Of a stretch of 64,000 bases of DNA, positions 10,681 to 22,260 are shown piece by piece. Where the stretch lies: NCBI GenBank assembly GCA_023512835.1, contig CM042089.1:29392440-29456439 (forward strand), written 5' to 3'. The first letter of the stretch is position 1. Every line of letters starts with the position of its first letter. The notes beneath the pieces were generated by a model. It was not told the origin of the DNA, ran no database searches, and saw nothing but the letters and a program-made list of their open reading frames with translations. Source of the stretch: Taxillus chinensis. Lineage: Eukaryota; Streptophyta; Magnoliopsida; Santalales; Loranthaceae. A program made the translations under genes and the position numbers.

Positions 10681-12824
10681 TTCGAAACTCGGTTACCTCC
10701 TTCTCTGAGATAGAGGTATTTTTGTTAGCTGATATCGGTTTTGGAATGATATCTTGCTCTACGGCTTTGCCTTTATCAGCTTTGTTGATTTCTTGCGGTG
10801 TGTATGAACGACCACTTCTTGTCTTCTTCTCTTCTATAGGAACCCCTGCAATGACAGACTTGCAGTGATAGTTCCAAGGGACTGCTTTATCATCTTTGTA
10901 TGGGAAAGGCGACGGCTCCTGAATAGTAAGGGTTTTGACCTTTTGCATCAATGAGTCAGCCTTCGGCTTCTCCGTGTACTGGATAATTAGGGGTTTCGGT
11001 GCCCCAGGCTTGGGTGCCACCTGTGACCTATCAGTGGAGGTCATACGACCTCACGATATACCTCAGACTTTGAAATTTCTAGTCTCTTAGAGTTTAGCAA
11101 TTCTTGGACTGCTTCTTGAAATTCTTCACATTCCTCTAAGTCGTGTCCATAAGTTGTCTTGTGATAGAGGCATCGCTTCCTCCAGTTGTTGCCCCTATTA
11201 GCATCAGTCACATCCTTGGTCACTATGAATCCATTCTTGTGTAGGGTCATGAATAATTGATACTTGTCCGTCTTGATTGTGGAATCCTGTCTAGGAGAAT
11301 TTCCATATTCGGCTATTACATGGGCAACATTGCCTGAGTGTTCCGGAAGAGGGTTGGTACCCACATTGGGAGTGCCAGTCATTTTAGAGAAGTCCAACCA
11401 TCCAAGATCTCTTAAATGTTGTATCTTCCTTTTTTAGGGCAAAACAACCTTTCGTGTCATGTCCAATTCCACCTCCATGGTATGCGTAACTGGTATCAGC
11501 TTTGTACCAATCAGGATATGGAGGGCTTAACTTTTTTAGGGGCACCGGACCGACAAGTCCTGCTGCCAATAGTCCGGTGTACGCCTCCGTGTATGTGATA
11601 GGAATTGGATCGAATTTCTCCTTTCCCGTTTTTTGCTTCGCCATGGCTGTTTTGATTGCTCGACTGTGATTGGTTAGTTGAGTAAAAGTTCCCGCCTTGA
11701 GGCTGATATTGTGGGTTCGGGGCTTGAGCAATGTAGGACACCGTCGGGTTCCTCCATAACACCCAGGTGTAGTTGATTGTTGGGGTTGTTGTGACCCGGC
11801 GCTGTTATAGTCGGCCTTGGGTTGCCATACTTGCCTGGGATTCTCCTTCTTTCTTTTGATTGGAGGAAGAGGGCTTTCTAGAAGCTTCATACTTGCTTCC
11901 CCCGAGTTTTCCTTCCCTTATGCCACCTTCGATTCGTTCTCCTGAGGCGACCAGATCTGCGAAGCTACTTGAAACATTCCCAATTAGTTTTTTGTAGTAA
12001 ACCCCCTTCATGGTGCCGATGAAGAGGGTAGTGAGTTCTCTTTCGGTGAGTGGAGGCTGAACATCCATTGCTGCCTCTCTCCATCGTCGGGCATAAACTT
12101 TGAAGCTTTCATTACTTCCTTTTTCAAATGATCGTAGGGCCAACCGATCTAACGCCAGTTCGGTGACATGCTTGTATTGAGCTAAGAATGCCGTGGCGAG
12201 CTCACTCCATGTTCTGATACGGCTACCTTCAAGTTGGATGTACCATCGTAGTGGACCGCCGGTTAGGCTCTCCTGGAAGCAATGCATTAAGAGTTTTCCA
12301 TTATCCGCATGGGTCGCCATCTTGCGGCGGACATGGTCACATGTGTTCTAGGACACCGAGTACCATTGAACTTTTCAAAATCAGGCATCTTGAACTTGGA
12401 AGGAAGTACTATGCCTGGCACCAAGCATAAATCATGAGGATCGGTCCCCCCATATGTTTTCACCCCCTCCACAGCTTTTAGTCGGGCCTCGATGGATTTC
12501 CAATCAGATGGTTGAGTGAGGGATTCCACAGCCTCCATGATATTTGGGGTTGCCGCCCCCATAGCAGGTGGTGTAGGTGGGACTTGATGTGATGCCCCAG
12601 GAACCATGTTTGCTGGAGCATAGGCTCGTGAAGCATGTGGAGCTTGCTCTTGCTCCTGATTAATGGCCCCCGCAGGTTGGGCTAGCTTCTCTCTCCGAAG
12701 TCGCCTTGGCTAGCATGTCCATCATAGTCTTCAACCTGGGCCCGCACTTGGAGCATGCTTCCCCCGATCTCTTCTTGAGCCTGCTCAAGACCAGGCAAGT
12801 CTATCCTCGGTATGTTCTTGCCAT
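10681..12824 (-). pseudogene. gag: Ogre-1 Gag
   Basis: Structural protein of the virus-like particle. The start at 12824 matches the Ogre-2 ATG at 57303, but here an extra A near 12820 shifts the frame at once. It continues with a Gln-rich N-terminus, a Pro-rich stretch (GASHQVPPTPPA), and a retrotransposon Gag core (FQESLTGGPLRWY, LATAFLAQYKH, FKVYARRWREAA). Two C-x2-H...GH...C knuckle-like motifs follow: one near 11480 (AYHGGGIGHDTKGC; the first Cys is Tyr here but Cys in Ogre-2) and one near 11120-11170 (CLYHKTTYGHDLEEC). A linker with basic and Pro-rich parts precedes protease. Multiple frameshifts are present. Confidence 0.87.
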
Positions 12825-13102
12825 TGGAGGAGATGACTGGTGGCCGGAAGACCTTAAGTTGTATGAGTGCCCAATTCTGCCGAAAATCCTCTAGCAAACC
12901 TGGAGAATCTGGAAAGTTTATTTTGGTTCTCACTTTTTAAGTATGAGTGCATGATATGCATGAGATGCAAAGACACAAACTTTATTAAGTTGGAAACCAA
13001 ACTTAACTTCAAAGGGTACAAACAGTCAAACTGAATTTAAAACAAGAAAAATGACATGAAATCCTTAAAACTACATGTTCTAGGACAAGCTTTGATTATC
13101 TC

Positions 13103-14636
13103 CTAGCATCGTCTTCTTCGGAGGTTCCTTAGTCTTTCATTCTCCTGTTCAAGCCTCGTTGATGACCATCCCCCTTGCCAATGATTGCTTCCTTGCATGA
13201 CTCTTCTGCATCTTAGTCGCTTCCAACCGCTCCACCATCTTCTCGTATAGCTTCCCCCCTGTTCTTGCATCGTTTGTCTGTAAAACGGCGTTCTCTTGTA
13301 ACAAGGATGTAGTTGTATCTAGGACAACCACAGGTTCTTCATTAGAGGCCACCTCTTCAGCTGCAGTGTCCTCGCCTGTGTTGGGGAGAGGGAATAACTT
13401 CTCTTTCCATGCCTTGTATTCGATAAGACAGGAGTAGCATGTAGGTTGGCCTTGATTCGTCGAGGGGTGGCCCAAGCTCGTGCATCTCAAAGATTGCCCG
13501 CTTTGCCCCAGGAGCTCCATATTCTCTATCACAGGATTCCATTCCATGTAAGACCGGGACGATTTGACGCCCCTCAAGTTGTCTTCCCACCTTGTAATGG
13601 TGCGTATGCGGTGCTTCCCCAAGGGCCAATTAGTGGGACCCAATTATAGCGCCGCAGCCTATATAGCATGCTTGATCTATGCATCCAGGGGGCCCTCCAA
13701 ATGATATCCTCATCTCCTAGTGTATGGAACTTGTGCATCCAACCTTCCTTGTCATTGGGTAGCCGCCACCCACTTGTTTAGAATATCTATCAAGGTTGTA
13801 GCAGGTAGCGCATACACTTCCTTGAAGCGTGGAAAGATGCATGGGAAGTGACTCTTCAACCATGTGCATAGGAGAGGAAGACAACCTCTGAATTGTCCTC
13901 GGCCTCTTACTCGGATGTAGGATAAGGACCTAATGGTTTCAGCTAAGATGGCAGGAACAGGATCATTTCCCTTTATCAATTGCAGGACAAGTTCCAGGAC
14001 TTCCCCGTCAATGAAGTTTGGATTTCGAGGGAAAATGAGCAGACTATAGACAGCAACAAGTGAAAAGTATATGGGTCTCCTCTTGAGTTGAATGTTGCAT
14101 CATCCTCTTGAAGAACTCCCATGGAACAACTTCATGCTTCCCATCATTTTGAATGATTGGAGGAACTTCTTTAGCTTGTATATCTAGGAGACAAGCCAAA
14201 GTACGCCGACATGATTTTCGAGGATCATAGTTGAAGATTGCCTTCTTTTGATCAACTTCTTGATCAAGAAGCCTTTTGTATTCTTCAATAGTTGGGACCA
14301 AATCCATGCCATTAAAACAGAAGCACCTTCGCCTTGGATCCCAGAAGTTCATCTCGCAATGATCATGTTCTCATCTATTGGTAGTTGAGTTAGATGTAAC
14401 ATATCCCCAAAGTGCTTGATGTATACGGCTTGACTCCTTGAAGACCACCTCCTCCATATAGATGTGAGTTCAGGAGCATGATTCTTTGGGAGCTTAATGT
14501 GTATGTCTCGGACCTTCTGTGGCTCCTCTTGAGAAAAATTTCCCAAGTCCCTTTGGATTATCCTTGATGCGAGAGCGACCTCTTGAATGTTTTCTTTGTC
14601 CACCTTGTCGGTTAGAAGACGATCAAAGCTTGCCAT
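13103..14636 (-). pseudogene. ORF1: Ogre-1 ORF1, extra protein upstream of gag
   Basis: An ORF of about 510 codons in a separate reading unit before gag. The start is MASFDRLLTDKVDKEN at 14636 and the stop is TAG at 13105-13103. It has an N-terminal globular part with FWDPRRRCFCFNGMDLVPT followed by IEEYKRLL, which from memory resembles the DUF7745-type region of plant retroelement proteins. A central segment SYIRVRGRGQFRGCLPLL and a C-terminal Leu/Glu-rich coiled coil (LLQENAVLQT, RLEQENERLR) follow. Ogre elements are known for an ORF1 of unknown function here. The frame is broken at 14355 (CG where Ogre-2 has CAG) and elsewhere. Confidence 0.8.
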
Positions 14637-15225
14637 GTTTCCTAAATGAATGTGTGCAATGCTATGATATGCAATGAATGAGAATGAAGGGTTAGTAGAC
14701 AATAATTGATAATATATACAAGGGGTTAGTACATGGACAATATATACGAAGTTCAAGCAAGGCAAGTACACAAATGTCATAACAAGGCTCAAACACATGA
14801 AGGTCATGCCCTTGATGGGCTTCTAAATCTGCCTATCTTATTCATTGGTTCCCAAGCATTCCCTACTTAGCCTTGTACCATGAGGGCATTAACAAGAACT
14901 AAGAGGGAGCCCCCGTACCCCAAAGGGCATTAACGGAGGGGGTCCTTCTTGTACCTCTTGGGGCATTAACAAGAAAGGACCACTCGCTTGAGTGAGACAT
15001 TTCGGGTATTCCACGTAGACAAGCACAACCAAGTCCACGTGGGCAAACCTTTACTAGCCTCTTCTAATCCTGTTGTGTTAGAGAAAACCCGGGTATAGGG
15101 TTAGAGAAAGAGAGAGAAGCATGTATGCATAGTTAAAACAATTATAGAATAAAAGAAAATAAACAGAAAAGAAACAAGCAAGCAAAAATTCCAAAAATTG
15201 AGACCATGGCTAGACTCTCACAACA
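14637..15225 (-). other. Ogre-1 5' leader
   Basis: Untranslated leader between PBS and ORF1. It contains near-repeats built on GGGCATTAAC (14883-14960) and no domain-bearing ORF. Upstream in-frame Met codons would extend ORF1 by about 57 hydrophobic residues, but MASFDRLL is preferred because similarity to a globular protein begins there. Confidence 0.5.
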
Positions 15226-15244
15226 GTCCCCAGCAGAGTCGCCA
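15226..15244 (-). other. Primer binding site of Ogre-1
   Basis: The minus strand reads TGGCGACTCTGCTGGGGAC, two bases from the 5' LTR end. Ogre elements are reported to use tRNA-Arg, and this sequence resembles those sites from memory; the match to a specific tRNA was not checked. Confidence 0.7.
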
Positions 15245-16361
15245 GCTGTCATCACCCGTTTTTGACCGGGCTCGTACTGGCTTTTGTGAAAGGACTCCAT
15301 GCTAGTTCATTCCATTGATCCTAGAGTCATCCCTGCACAAGGCTCGCACAAACCATTAAAGAAAAGAAAAACACAGAGTCGCCACCAAACAAATTAAAGG
15401 TGTGATTGGGCACCTAGAAAAAGAAAGGTCTACGGTTCCAGAGAATTAGGTTCGGGAGTCGGTTACGTGTGGGGAAGGAAGAAAAATTCTTGCACCCCCA
15501 CAACGCCCACAATTGGTACCTAGTCTTGATCTATGGGTGTTTGCTTGCTCTATTATTTATTCTAGAAAAGAGTTTTTTGTATTTTTTAATTTTAAGAAAA
15601 AGAAAGATTTTAGGATCTAGGCCTTAAAACAACAAAGAAAAAGATTTTAATAAAGTAAATAAAAAGGGACATTCTAATTTTAGAAAAAGAATGTGGGATC
15701 TAGGCCCGTGTGACAAGATTGCATTTTTATAAGAAAACAAAAGTAATTTTCCTTTTTTAGAAAAGAAAACAAAAGCAATTTGAATTCAAATAAGAAAATA
15801 CCGCCACAATTGATATTGGTCCAAGTAGACTAGGATGTGAGCATCTAGGGCTCAACCCTCATGACCGCCCAGGCCTTGTTTAAATTTTTCTAGAAGAGAT
15901 TTGAGTTTTGTTTTTTTACATTTTATTATTTTTTATATTTTCGTTTTTCTACTTTAGAGAGATGAGGAAAAAAGGAAAAAGAGCAGTTTTTGGGTTTTAT
16001 GTTTGAAAACAAATGAGAAAAAAAAAATAAGATAAAATAAAATAAAAGTAGAGAACCTGGAGGAAAGAAAATGATGCGGTGGGAGCCCCTTTTTCCTTCG
16101 AGTAATGCCTTCAAAGAGTTTCCTGAAAGCACAAAGGTTAGAAAAAGAATTTTTCCAATGTCGCTCCTCCCCGTGAAGACGAACAGTGATTCTGGGTGGT
16201 TTTTCCCTTAGAAAATGAGTATATCTCTCTTTATGATTCCCAGGATACTCTCTCTCTCCCTCTGGTTTTTATCTCTTGGAAATTTAGTCGAAAGCTCTCT
16301 CTCGGAATAACCTCCTCTCGATACTTGATAATTGATGCCCCCCTTTGCCTCTTGGGGCGTC

Positions 16362-16369
16362 TATTTATA
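16362..16369 (-). promoter_or_regulatory. TATA box of Ogre-1 5' LTR
   Basis: The minus strand reads TATAAATA. This is the copy expected to drive genomic RNA. The position relative to the array and the G-rich run is the same as in the other two LTRs. Confidence 0.6.
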
Positions 16370-16913
16370 GGAATCCCAGGGGAGACAGCCCGTGCCTCGG
16401 CATTTATTGGATGCCTTACACGGTCCCCATGAGTCAACTACATCGTTCCAATGAATTAATGACTTCGGAAATGGAATTCTCGGTTCCCAGCGATTTACAA
16501 TAATTCACGGTTCCGTGCTTTGAAAAAGGAGTCCAGTGCTTGAAAATAAATAAATCGTTTGAGATTATTTAATCCTCCGTTGTACCTGGACGCTTTGGTG
16601 GGTAAGGGCGGAATGCATTTCCGGATGTATTAGAGCCGTTGGGAATTAATGGTCATGCAATCCCCAGGGTCAACTGTGATGTCCCGAGGAAAATGACATT
16701 TAATTACAGAGGTCTTCCTGGTCCCTATGCTCAAAAATGGAGTTCCGAGACATTTGAATGTAATATTTGGAGACTCCTCAATTCCCACGCTTAAAAAGAG
16801 GGTTCCGAGACACCGCCGGCATTTAATGCACTTAAAAAGAATTTTCGGAGTCCCGATGCTTTGGAGTCACTCCCGGACCTGTAGAGGAGCTATTTTGGAG
16901 TTTTTCAAAATTA

Positions 16914-17640
16914 TTGACCAGGTTTGACCTCCCGGATCTAGGCTTATTCCGGATCTGGCCTTATTCCGCATCTATAGGTCCTCATTCCGTATTAACAAGT
17001 CCTTATTCCGCACTAATGAGCTTATTCCGCATCAATAGGTTTAGCTCGGATTTGACCAAGTTTGACCTCCTGGATCTGCGCTTATTCCGGATCGGTGGCC
17101 TTAGTCCACATCAGTAAGTCCTTATTCCGCATCGGTTGACCAAGTTTGACCACCGGATCTGGGCTTAGTCCGGATCTGTAAGTCCTTACTCCGCATCGTT
17201 GACCAAGTTTGACCACCTGGATTTGGGCTTAGTCCAGGATCTGTAAGTCCTTATTCGCATCGGTTGACCAAGTTTGACCACCGGATTTGGGCTTAGTCCG
17301 GATTTGTAAGTCCTTACTCCGCATCGATTGACCAAGTTTGACCACCGGATCTGGGCTTAGTCCGGATCCGTAAGTCCTTACTCCGCATCAGTTGACCAAG
17401 TTTGACCACCGGATTTGGGCTTAGCCGGATTTGGGCTTAGTCCGGATTTGACCAAGTTTGACCACCGGATTTGGGTTTAGTCCGGATTTGACCAAGTTTG
17501 ACCATCGGATCTGGGCTTAGTCCGGATTTGACCAAGTTTGACCGCCGGATTTGGGTTTAGTCCGGATTTGACCAAGTTTGACCTCCGGATTTGGGTTTAG
17601 TCCGGATTTGACCAAGTTTGACCACCGGATTTGGGTTTCC
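16914..17640 (-). repeat. U3 tandem array, Ogre-1 5' LTR
   Basis: Same composition as 2100-2830. The GACCAAGTTTGACC segment alternates with CTTA(C/T/G)TCCG(C/G)AT cores. The order and number of units differ from the 3' LTR, so array length has changed since insertion or was copied unequally. Confidence 0.85.
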
Positions 17641-18714
17641 CCAAAAATTTCCGTGTGTGGGCTCGGTCGCCACGTGGCGCCTCTACTTGGGCTTCCTTAG
17701 GCCTCTCTTGTTATCACTTGCTGTGTAAGGAGAGTGCCTTTGTATATATATCGGGCGAAGTAGAAGCAAAACCGGCAATGTGGGACAAACATGCATATGA
17801 AGAACCAAAATTCGTGAAAAATTGGCAGATTTTTGGGGCAACTTCAAAAATTCATAACATTCTCCACAGAGCTCGGATTAGGGCCAAATTGGTCTTGTTT
17901 TGCTCTAAATTCTGTTATCTATCTCTTGAAATTGGAATCACTCCAAACGGATCATCCATTTAAGATAAAAGTGGGAAATACCGCACAGAGGTACATGATA
18001 AAGTGAGCATTCTGCCCGTCTGATTCAAAAATTCATAGTTAATTGCATAGAACTCGGATTACCTTCAAACCAATTGGAGATGATAGATAAAGATGTTATC
18101 TAACTAATGCAATTGACTTTGTTCATATCCAATGAGTATTGAGAAAGTTATTGGCAAAATAGTGCGCTGCGCACTAGCTGTCTCCCCCAAATTTGCACAA
18201 GGTTTGGTTGCCAACTTTGAAAAATCATAACTAATTGAATACAACCCGGAATATTCTCAAACCAATTGGAGATGATAGATAAAGATGTTATCTAACTAAT
18301 GCAATTGACTTTGTTCAGATCCAATGAGTATTGAGAAAGTTATTGGCAAAATAGTGCGCTGCGCACTAGCTGTCTCCCCCAAATTTGCACAAGGTTTGGT
18401 TGCCAACTTTGAAAAATCATAACTAATTGAATACAACCCGGAATATTCTCAAACCAATTGGAAATGATAGATAAAGGTGTTATCTAATCAATTCAATTGA
18501 CTTTGTTGGATTACGACAAGTATCGGGGAAGTTATTAATAAAATAGCGGGCTGCCCACTGGTTGTCCAATTCAACTTGATGTTTTTATCATAATCATTTC
18601 ATTTCTCCTCGGAATCAAGCGTGGTCAAGTGCGTTATTCTCCGAATGTCATCCTCTGTCACTTAGTGGTCCTTCGCCAAGTACGATTGCGATCTAACCTG
18701 GTCAAAATGGGGTG

Positions 18715-18719
<5 letters not shown>

Positions 18720-18752
<33 letters not shown>
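18720..18752. repeat. (TA)n microsatellite at Ogre-1 insertion site
   Basis: A pure AT dinucleotide run abuts the Ogre-1 5' LTR. The other side of the element (421-428) also ends in AT repeats, so Ogre-1 landed inside an AT-rich stretch of the Y LTR. Confidence 0.9.
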
Positions 18753-18755
<3 letters not shown>

Positions 18756-19060
18756 ATCCATATAGGTGTGATCTCCTATATGGATGTTGGCCTTCAATGG
18801 CATTTTGGTGTGATTCTGTTGTTGCATGTTATATGTTCGATGAAATGCCTGTGTGAATATAGCTGTGTGTATATGCCCATTACATGTTTGGTAATATGCC
18901 TGTGTGGCTGGACTTGTGATTCGGTGTATGTATGCATGCTGGGTGTTTGTTCTATTGCCTGAATGGCTGGGTTTGTGCACTTGTGAACGGGTGCACACCA
19001 AGTGTTTGGTTTTATGCTTAAGTGACCGTAGTGTGTGTTGTGTGCATGACTGTGGTATCT

Positions 19061-19200
19061 GGCCTGAAGAGGCGGTTAAATTACTTTGCCTGAGAGGCGG
19101 TTAAACCAGTGGCCTGAAGAGGCGGTTAAACTACTTTGCCTGAGAGGCGGTTAAATCAGTGGCCCGAAGAGGCGGTTAAATTACTTGCTTGAGATGTGGT
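19061..19200 (+). repeat. 50-bp tandem repeat in Y LTR
   Basis: Nearly three units, each made of two AGAGGCGGTTAAA half-units. The reverse Y copy has a different tandem repeat (about 40-bp units, near 32350-32495) at the comparable place. Confidence 0.85.
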
Positions 19201-19566
19201 TTGTTAGCCAGTGTGACTAGGGCTGGGGTTACGCCCGCTTGTGTGGAATGTTTTATTCTTTTTCTAATACTGCCACGTCACTACACCTGTGCACATGCAT
19301 GTAGCCGCTAGGAACATTGGAAGGGTTGGGGAGACTTGATCCCTACTGAGCTGTGGTTGCTCACCCCTCCTACTGTGTTTGCTTGTTTTCTAGGGACTTA
19401 CAGGCGTTAGGTGGATACACCAAGGTGGAAGACCATCTTCGTTTTATTGTTCACTTCAGTAAATGTAATTTTATAATTTATGTAACCCCAAGGGGGGAAA
19501 TGTACTAAGGGATTGAATTATAGTAAGGAACCTGATTGGTTTGTGAACCTTTGGTGTTTGATATTA

Positions 19567-19572
19567 AATAAA
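19567..19572 (+). terminator. Candidate poly(A) signal of Y LTR
   Basis: AATAAA about 140 bp before the LTR end, in AT-rich sequence. It supports plus-strand sense for this copy. Confidence 0.4.
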
Positions 19573-19708
19573 GATGTAGCTTGTTTGATTTATTGTAATT
19601 GTTAGTTTTGCTTGTGTGGCATACAGTGATCCAACCCCGTTGCCCTCCGTGTGGGTGAATGGGGAGTCACGTACCTATTTCCTCGGGTTGGAAATTCGGG
19701 GCGTGACA

Positions 19709-19833
19709 AAGAGTGGCGGCAACAGCAGATTGAGGTGGGTTGACGTTTTACTGCTGCTTCGATTCGAGATGGGCTCTTGTGCACCTCCGAAGTTAAGGCG
19801 AGCGTTGAATAGCATACTGCTTTCTTCGGCCAT
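19709..19833 (-). pseudogene. gag: Start of copia C2 gag, cut by Y LTR
   Basis: The first codons (MAEESSMLFN) are followed by NRSSSKTSTHLN-like sequence matching C1 gag at 23690-23802. The sequence stops exactly at the end of the Y LTR, so the rest of C2 gag-pol must lie left of the window if the nesting model holds. Only about 40 codons are visible; the identity rests on C1. Confidence 0.75.
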
Positions 19834-19880
19834 TGTTGAGAGTGAAAGAGTGGGATCTCTACTTAGAACAAATAGAACAT

Positions 19881-19892
19881 GCTCTGATACCA
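19881..19892 (-). other. Primer binding site of copia C2
   Basis: The minus strand reads TGGTATCAGAGC, the classic initiator tRNA-Met site of plant copia elements, two bases from the LTR. Confidence 0.9.
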
Positions 19893-20194
19893 CTTGATGG
19901 TCCCTTAGAGCCTAGAGGGGGGTGAATAGGCTCTTATCGAAACTCTTTTGATTCTCTTATGACACAACACTTATCTAGTTAAGTCATAGAATCACTGCGG
20001 AAGATAACCAGACAGTGGAAGTATTTTGTTTTATTATCAAAAGATAAATACATCAAAATAGAAGCAAGACTCTTTTACGCTCTGTTTACAAAAGGATTCA
20101 CACACTAGCCTATTTTATGTCTTTGAACTCTTGTGCATACACAGGGTTGATTCAGGCTCGTTCGCACACCCTTATTCAAATGTACAAGTATGAA

Positions 20195-20202
20195 TATTTA
20201 TA
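20195..20202 (-). promoter_or_regulatory. TATA box of copia C2 LTR
   Basis: TATAAATA on the minus strand; the same site is at 24165-24172 in C1 and 29859-29866 in the solo LTR. It lies about 270 bp downstream of the array in the sense direction. Confidence 0.55.
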
Positions 20203-20469
20203 CAAAAACATTCCTAAAAGACAACCTTGGAACTTGTAGTTCCGGAATGCGTTCAGCACTAACTATTCCTCGGTAATCTCTCTGCCTTGACTGCTGTGGT
20301 TTGTGGAGCTCAAGATCTTGGGTTTGAAGAGTATAAGTGCCTTTGTGAGTTCCCAAGTATAATTAAAGTTGTGTCCACATATCCGGGTGATCCACGTGTA
20401 AGATTCTTCAGGTTCTCAACGAGTTTGTCTTACATCGGGACACCAGGAGCTGATAACTTTAAATGCGGT

Positions 20470-20970
20470 AAGTTGAAGTAGCATCTTCTTGGTTCGGTGT
20501 AATTTTCCTTACTCCGTTGCTAATGAAGCTCGGAACCTTACTCCGTGTCAGTGGTTGCTTACTCCGTATCTATTTGGTACTGGAATCCTTAGTTCGTGTA
20601 AGCCCTTCCTTACTCCGTGTGAATGAGAAGGTCGGACTGCTTCTTCCGTATCAGCGCTTCCTTACTCCGCATGTAAGTTCCTTACTCCGTACGGGTTTCT
20701 TACTCCGTGCGAGTTTAAAGGATCGGATGGCTTACTCCATACTAGCACATCCTTACTCCGCATGTAAGTTCCTTAGTTCGTACGAGTTTCTTACCCCGTG
20801 CGAGTTTAAAGGATCGGATGACTTACTCCGTACTAGCACATCCTTAGTCCGCATGAGTGAGTGGTCCGGATTCCTTACTCCGCATCTGGTTTCCTTACTC
20901 CGCATCTTTTACGTTCCTTAGTCCGCACAAATGTTCCTTATTCCGTATGTATAGGGGACTTAGTTATCTA
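20470..20970 (-). repeat. U3 tandem array of copia C2 LTR
   Basis: Repeated CTTA(C/T/G)TCCG cores with GCATG, TAC or GTGCG tails, in the same variants as the Ogre LTR array, including the identical 14-mer TCCTTACTCCGCAT. Confidence 0.85.
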
Positions 20971-21161
20971 CCAAGTGTTTGACGACACTCACTCTCGTCC
21001 GGATCAGGATTATGTATCCTATCCTTAGCTTTGCTCTTACGAGTGTATCTCCGGATTAATAACAAATCTTCTACAATGATTAAAGATAAAACACAAAAGA
21101 TCTCAAATCAAATTACATAGGGCTTTATCAGCATTATCCAAATTCTGGGCTTGATCCAACA

Positions 21162-21456
21162 TTTCCCTTACTGTACAGGTGTTGGACATAAAGGAAACAG
21201 TAAATCCTTTGTCACATAAATTACTGACACTTAGCAAATTATGCTTCAAACCTTCGACTAGTGCAACTCTAGTGATTGATACACAGCCGTTGGTTAAAGT
21301 GCCATACCCGACAGTCTTTCCTTTGTTGTTGTCACCATATGAAACGGATGGACCTCGTTTTTCATTAACTTCTACAAGCAGAGTCTGATGACCCGTCATA
21401 TGTCCGGAGCATCCACTATCGAGGATCCACTTGCTTTGATTGATCTTTAACTTCAA
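21162..21456 (-). pseudogene. pol: Copia C1 protease and start of pre-integrase region
   Basis: Copia-type aspartic protease. WILDSGCSGHMTG carries the DSG active site; it is followed by VSYGDNNKGKTVGYGTL and HNLLSVSNLCDKGF. The pattern recalls SIRE/Maximus-type copia elements. The sequence is cut at 21162 by the C2 LTR, so integrase, RT and RNase H of C1 are absent from the window. Apparent codons downstream of the cut belong to the LTR. Confidence 0.85.
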
Positions 21457-22260
21457 GTGACCCGGCAGTGCATTCCAGAGATGCTCCTAAAAGACAACAG
21501 TTTACACTTTTGTTGCCCAAACTTGTTTTGGGCGGTTAGAAAGAACAGCAGTAATGTCAACAGTTCCGGATTTGACTTTGCTAGGACTTTTAGCTCTCCA
21601 AGTTGACTTTAATTTGTTAGTTTCAGCTGCTTCTTTTATTTGGGTTATCTTGGGAGAGACACTCCTTTGAGGTTTAGATTTTGTTTTGCTCGAAGAACCC
21701 TTTTTATTGAACTGATCTTTATTGGTACGAATTTGATTACAAAGCCAGTTATCAGATAAACTCCAACATTCATAGTGATAATGACCTATTTCCCTACAGA
21801 TGGAACAGACACTATAATGTGGAGTACAAACAGGGGATACATGTCTCTTAGATTTTATAGACTTTCTACTCTGTTCCCTGTGGCCTAATCCATTGCGTTT
21901 GGGTGATGCGCTCTAGGCCCTAGATGCGTCAGCCTTAGCCTTTCATTTCTTTTTGGGTGTTACAGTTTTGGCTTTAACTGCAGCAGCCTTCCCTTCATCA
22001 TTTGTTACGGGTGCTACTGCTTCGGGAAGTGCAGTAACAGCCTCGACACCACAGTCATAAACTATGGTGCCACCTTAAATGAAACCATCCAACGGTTTAG
22101 ACGTACTAACAGGATATAAGTTGGTTAGTTTTGGAGTGAAATCCAGAGGACACTCAGTAGCTTGAGCATTAGAGGTTGATGATTCGGAGCCTAGGCCAGG
22201 TTTGACTCGAATATTATCCGGATCAGTCCTAAATGAAGAGGCTATTTCCCCGGATTTAAG
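21457..22260 (-). pseudogene. Copia C1 Gag-protease linker, degraded
   Basis: Minus-strand coding remnant with many stops between the Gag C-terminus and protease. Near 21760-21820 it shows a second Cys/His cluster of the GHYHYEC type, which copia elements with long Gag often have. Basic, Lys-rich stretches surround it. No independent gene is seen. Confidence 0.55.

Larger units (their letters stand above)
429..18719 (-). mobile_element. Ogre-1: complete Ogre-like (Tat lineage) Ty3/gypsy element
   Basis: The element is 18.3 kb and bounded by TG...CA LTRs of 3475 bp (429-3903) and 3473 bp (15247-18719), with TATAT on both sides (424-428, 18720-18724) as the target duplication. It reads on the minus strand. 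The order is 5' LTR, PBS, ORF1, gag, protease with G-patch, intron, RT, RNase H, second RNase H, integrase, a long 3' UTR with a tandem array, PPT, 3' LTR. Very large size, long LTRs, an ORF upstream of gag, an intron before RT and a second RNase H are known traits of Ogre/Tat elements. Near-identical LTRs indicate a recent insertion. Several frameshifts are present, many of them at C-G junctions. Confidence 0.95.
15247..18719 (-). repeat. Ogre-1 5' LTR
   Basis: Sense start is at 18719 (TGTTGCACC), end at 15247. TATA box at 16362-16369, U3 array at 16914-17640, and the 185-bp units at about 18050-18570. It differs from the 3' LTR by scattered single-base indels, many at CCGG/CCTGG/CCAGG sites, and by array unit number. 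Confidence 0.95.
18720..19708 (+). mobile_element. Family Y LTR, right arm
   Basis: Continuation of 1-428 after Ogre-1. It matches the reverse copy 31809-32840 (for example GGTGTGATCTCCTATATG at 18765). A 50-bp tandem unit with AGGCGGTTAAA occupies 19061-19200. AATAAA is at 19567-19572, and the LTR ends GGGCGTGACA at 19708, where copia C2 gag sequence begins. No coding domain is seen, and short ORFs are not supported. Confidence 0.75.
19895..21161 (-). repeat. 5' LTR of copia C2
   Basis: The plus strand starts TGATGGTCCC and ends GATCCAACA. Length 1267 bp against 1411 bp in C1. It has lost about 235 bp of the array relative to C1 but gained a repeat of about 95 bp (GGATCGGATG units). TATA box at 20195-20202 on the minus strand. 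Its right end cuts the C1 protease/pre-integrase sequence at 21162. Confidence 0.88.

Noticed and set aside
17631..17963. 110-codon plus-strand ORF in the Ogre LTR
   Set aside because: It runs antisense to the element within the LTR, carries no domain and partly follows repeated DNA.
18720..18752. (TA)n run as an origin or regulatory site
   Set aside because: Simple microsatellite at an insertion junction; nothing supports another role.
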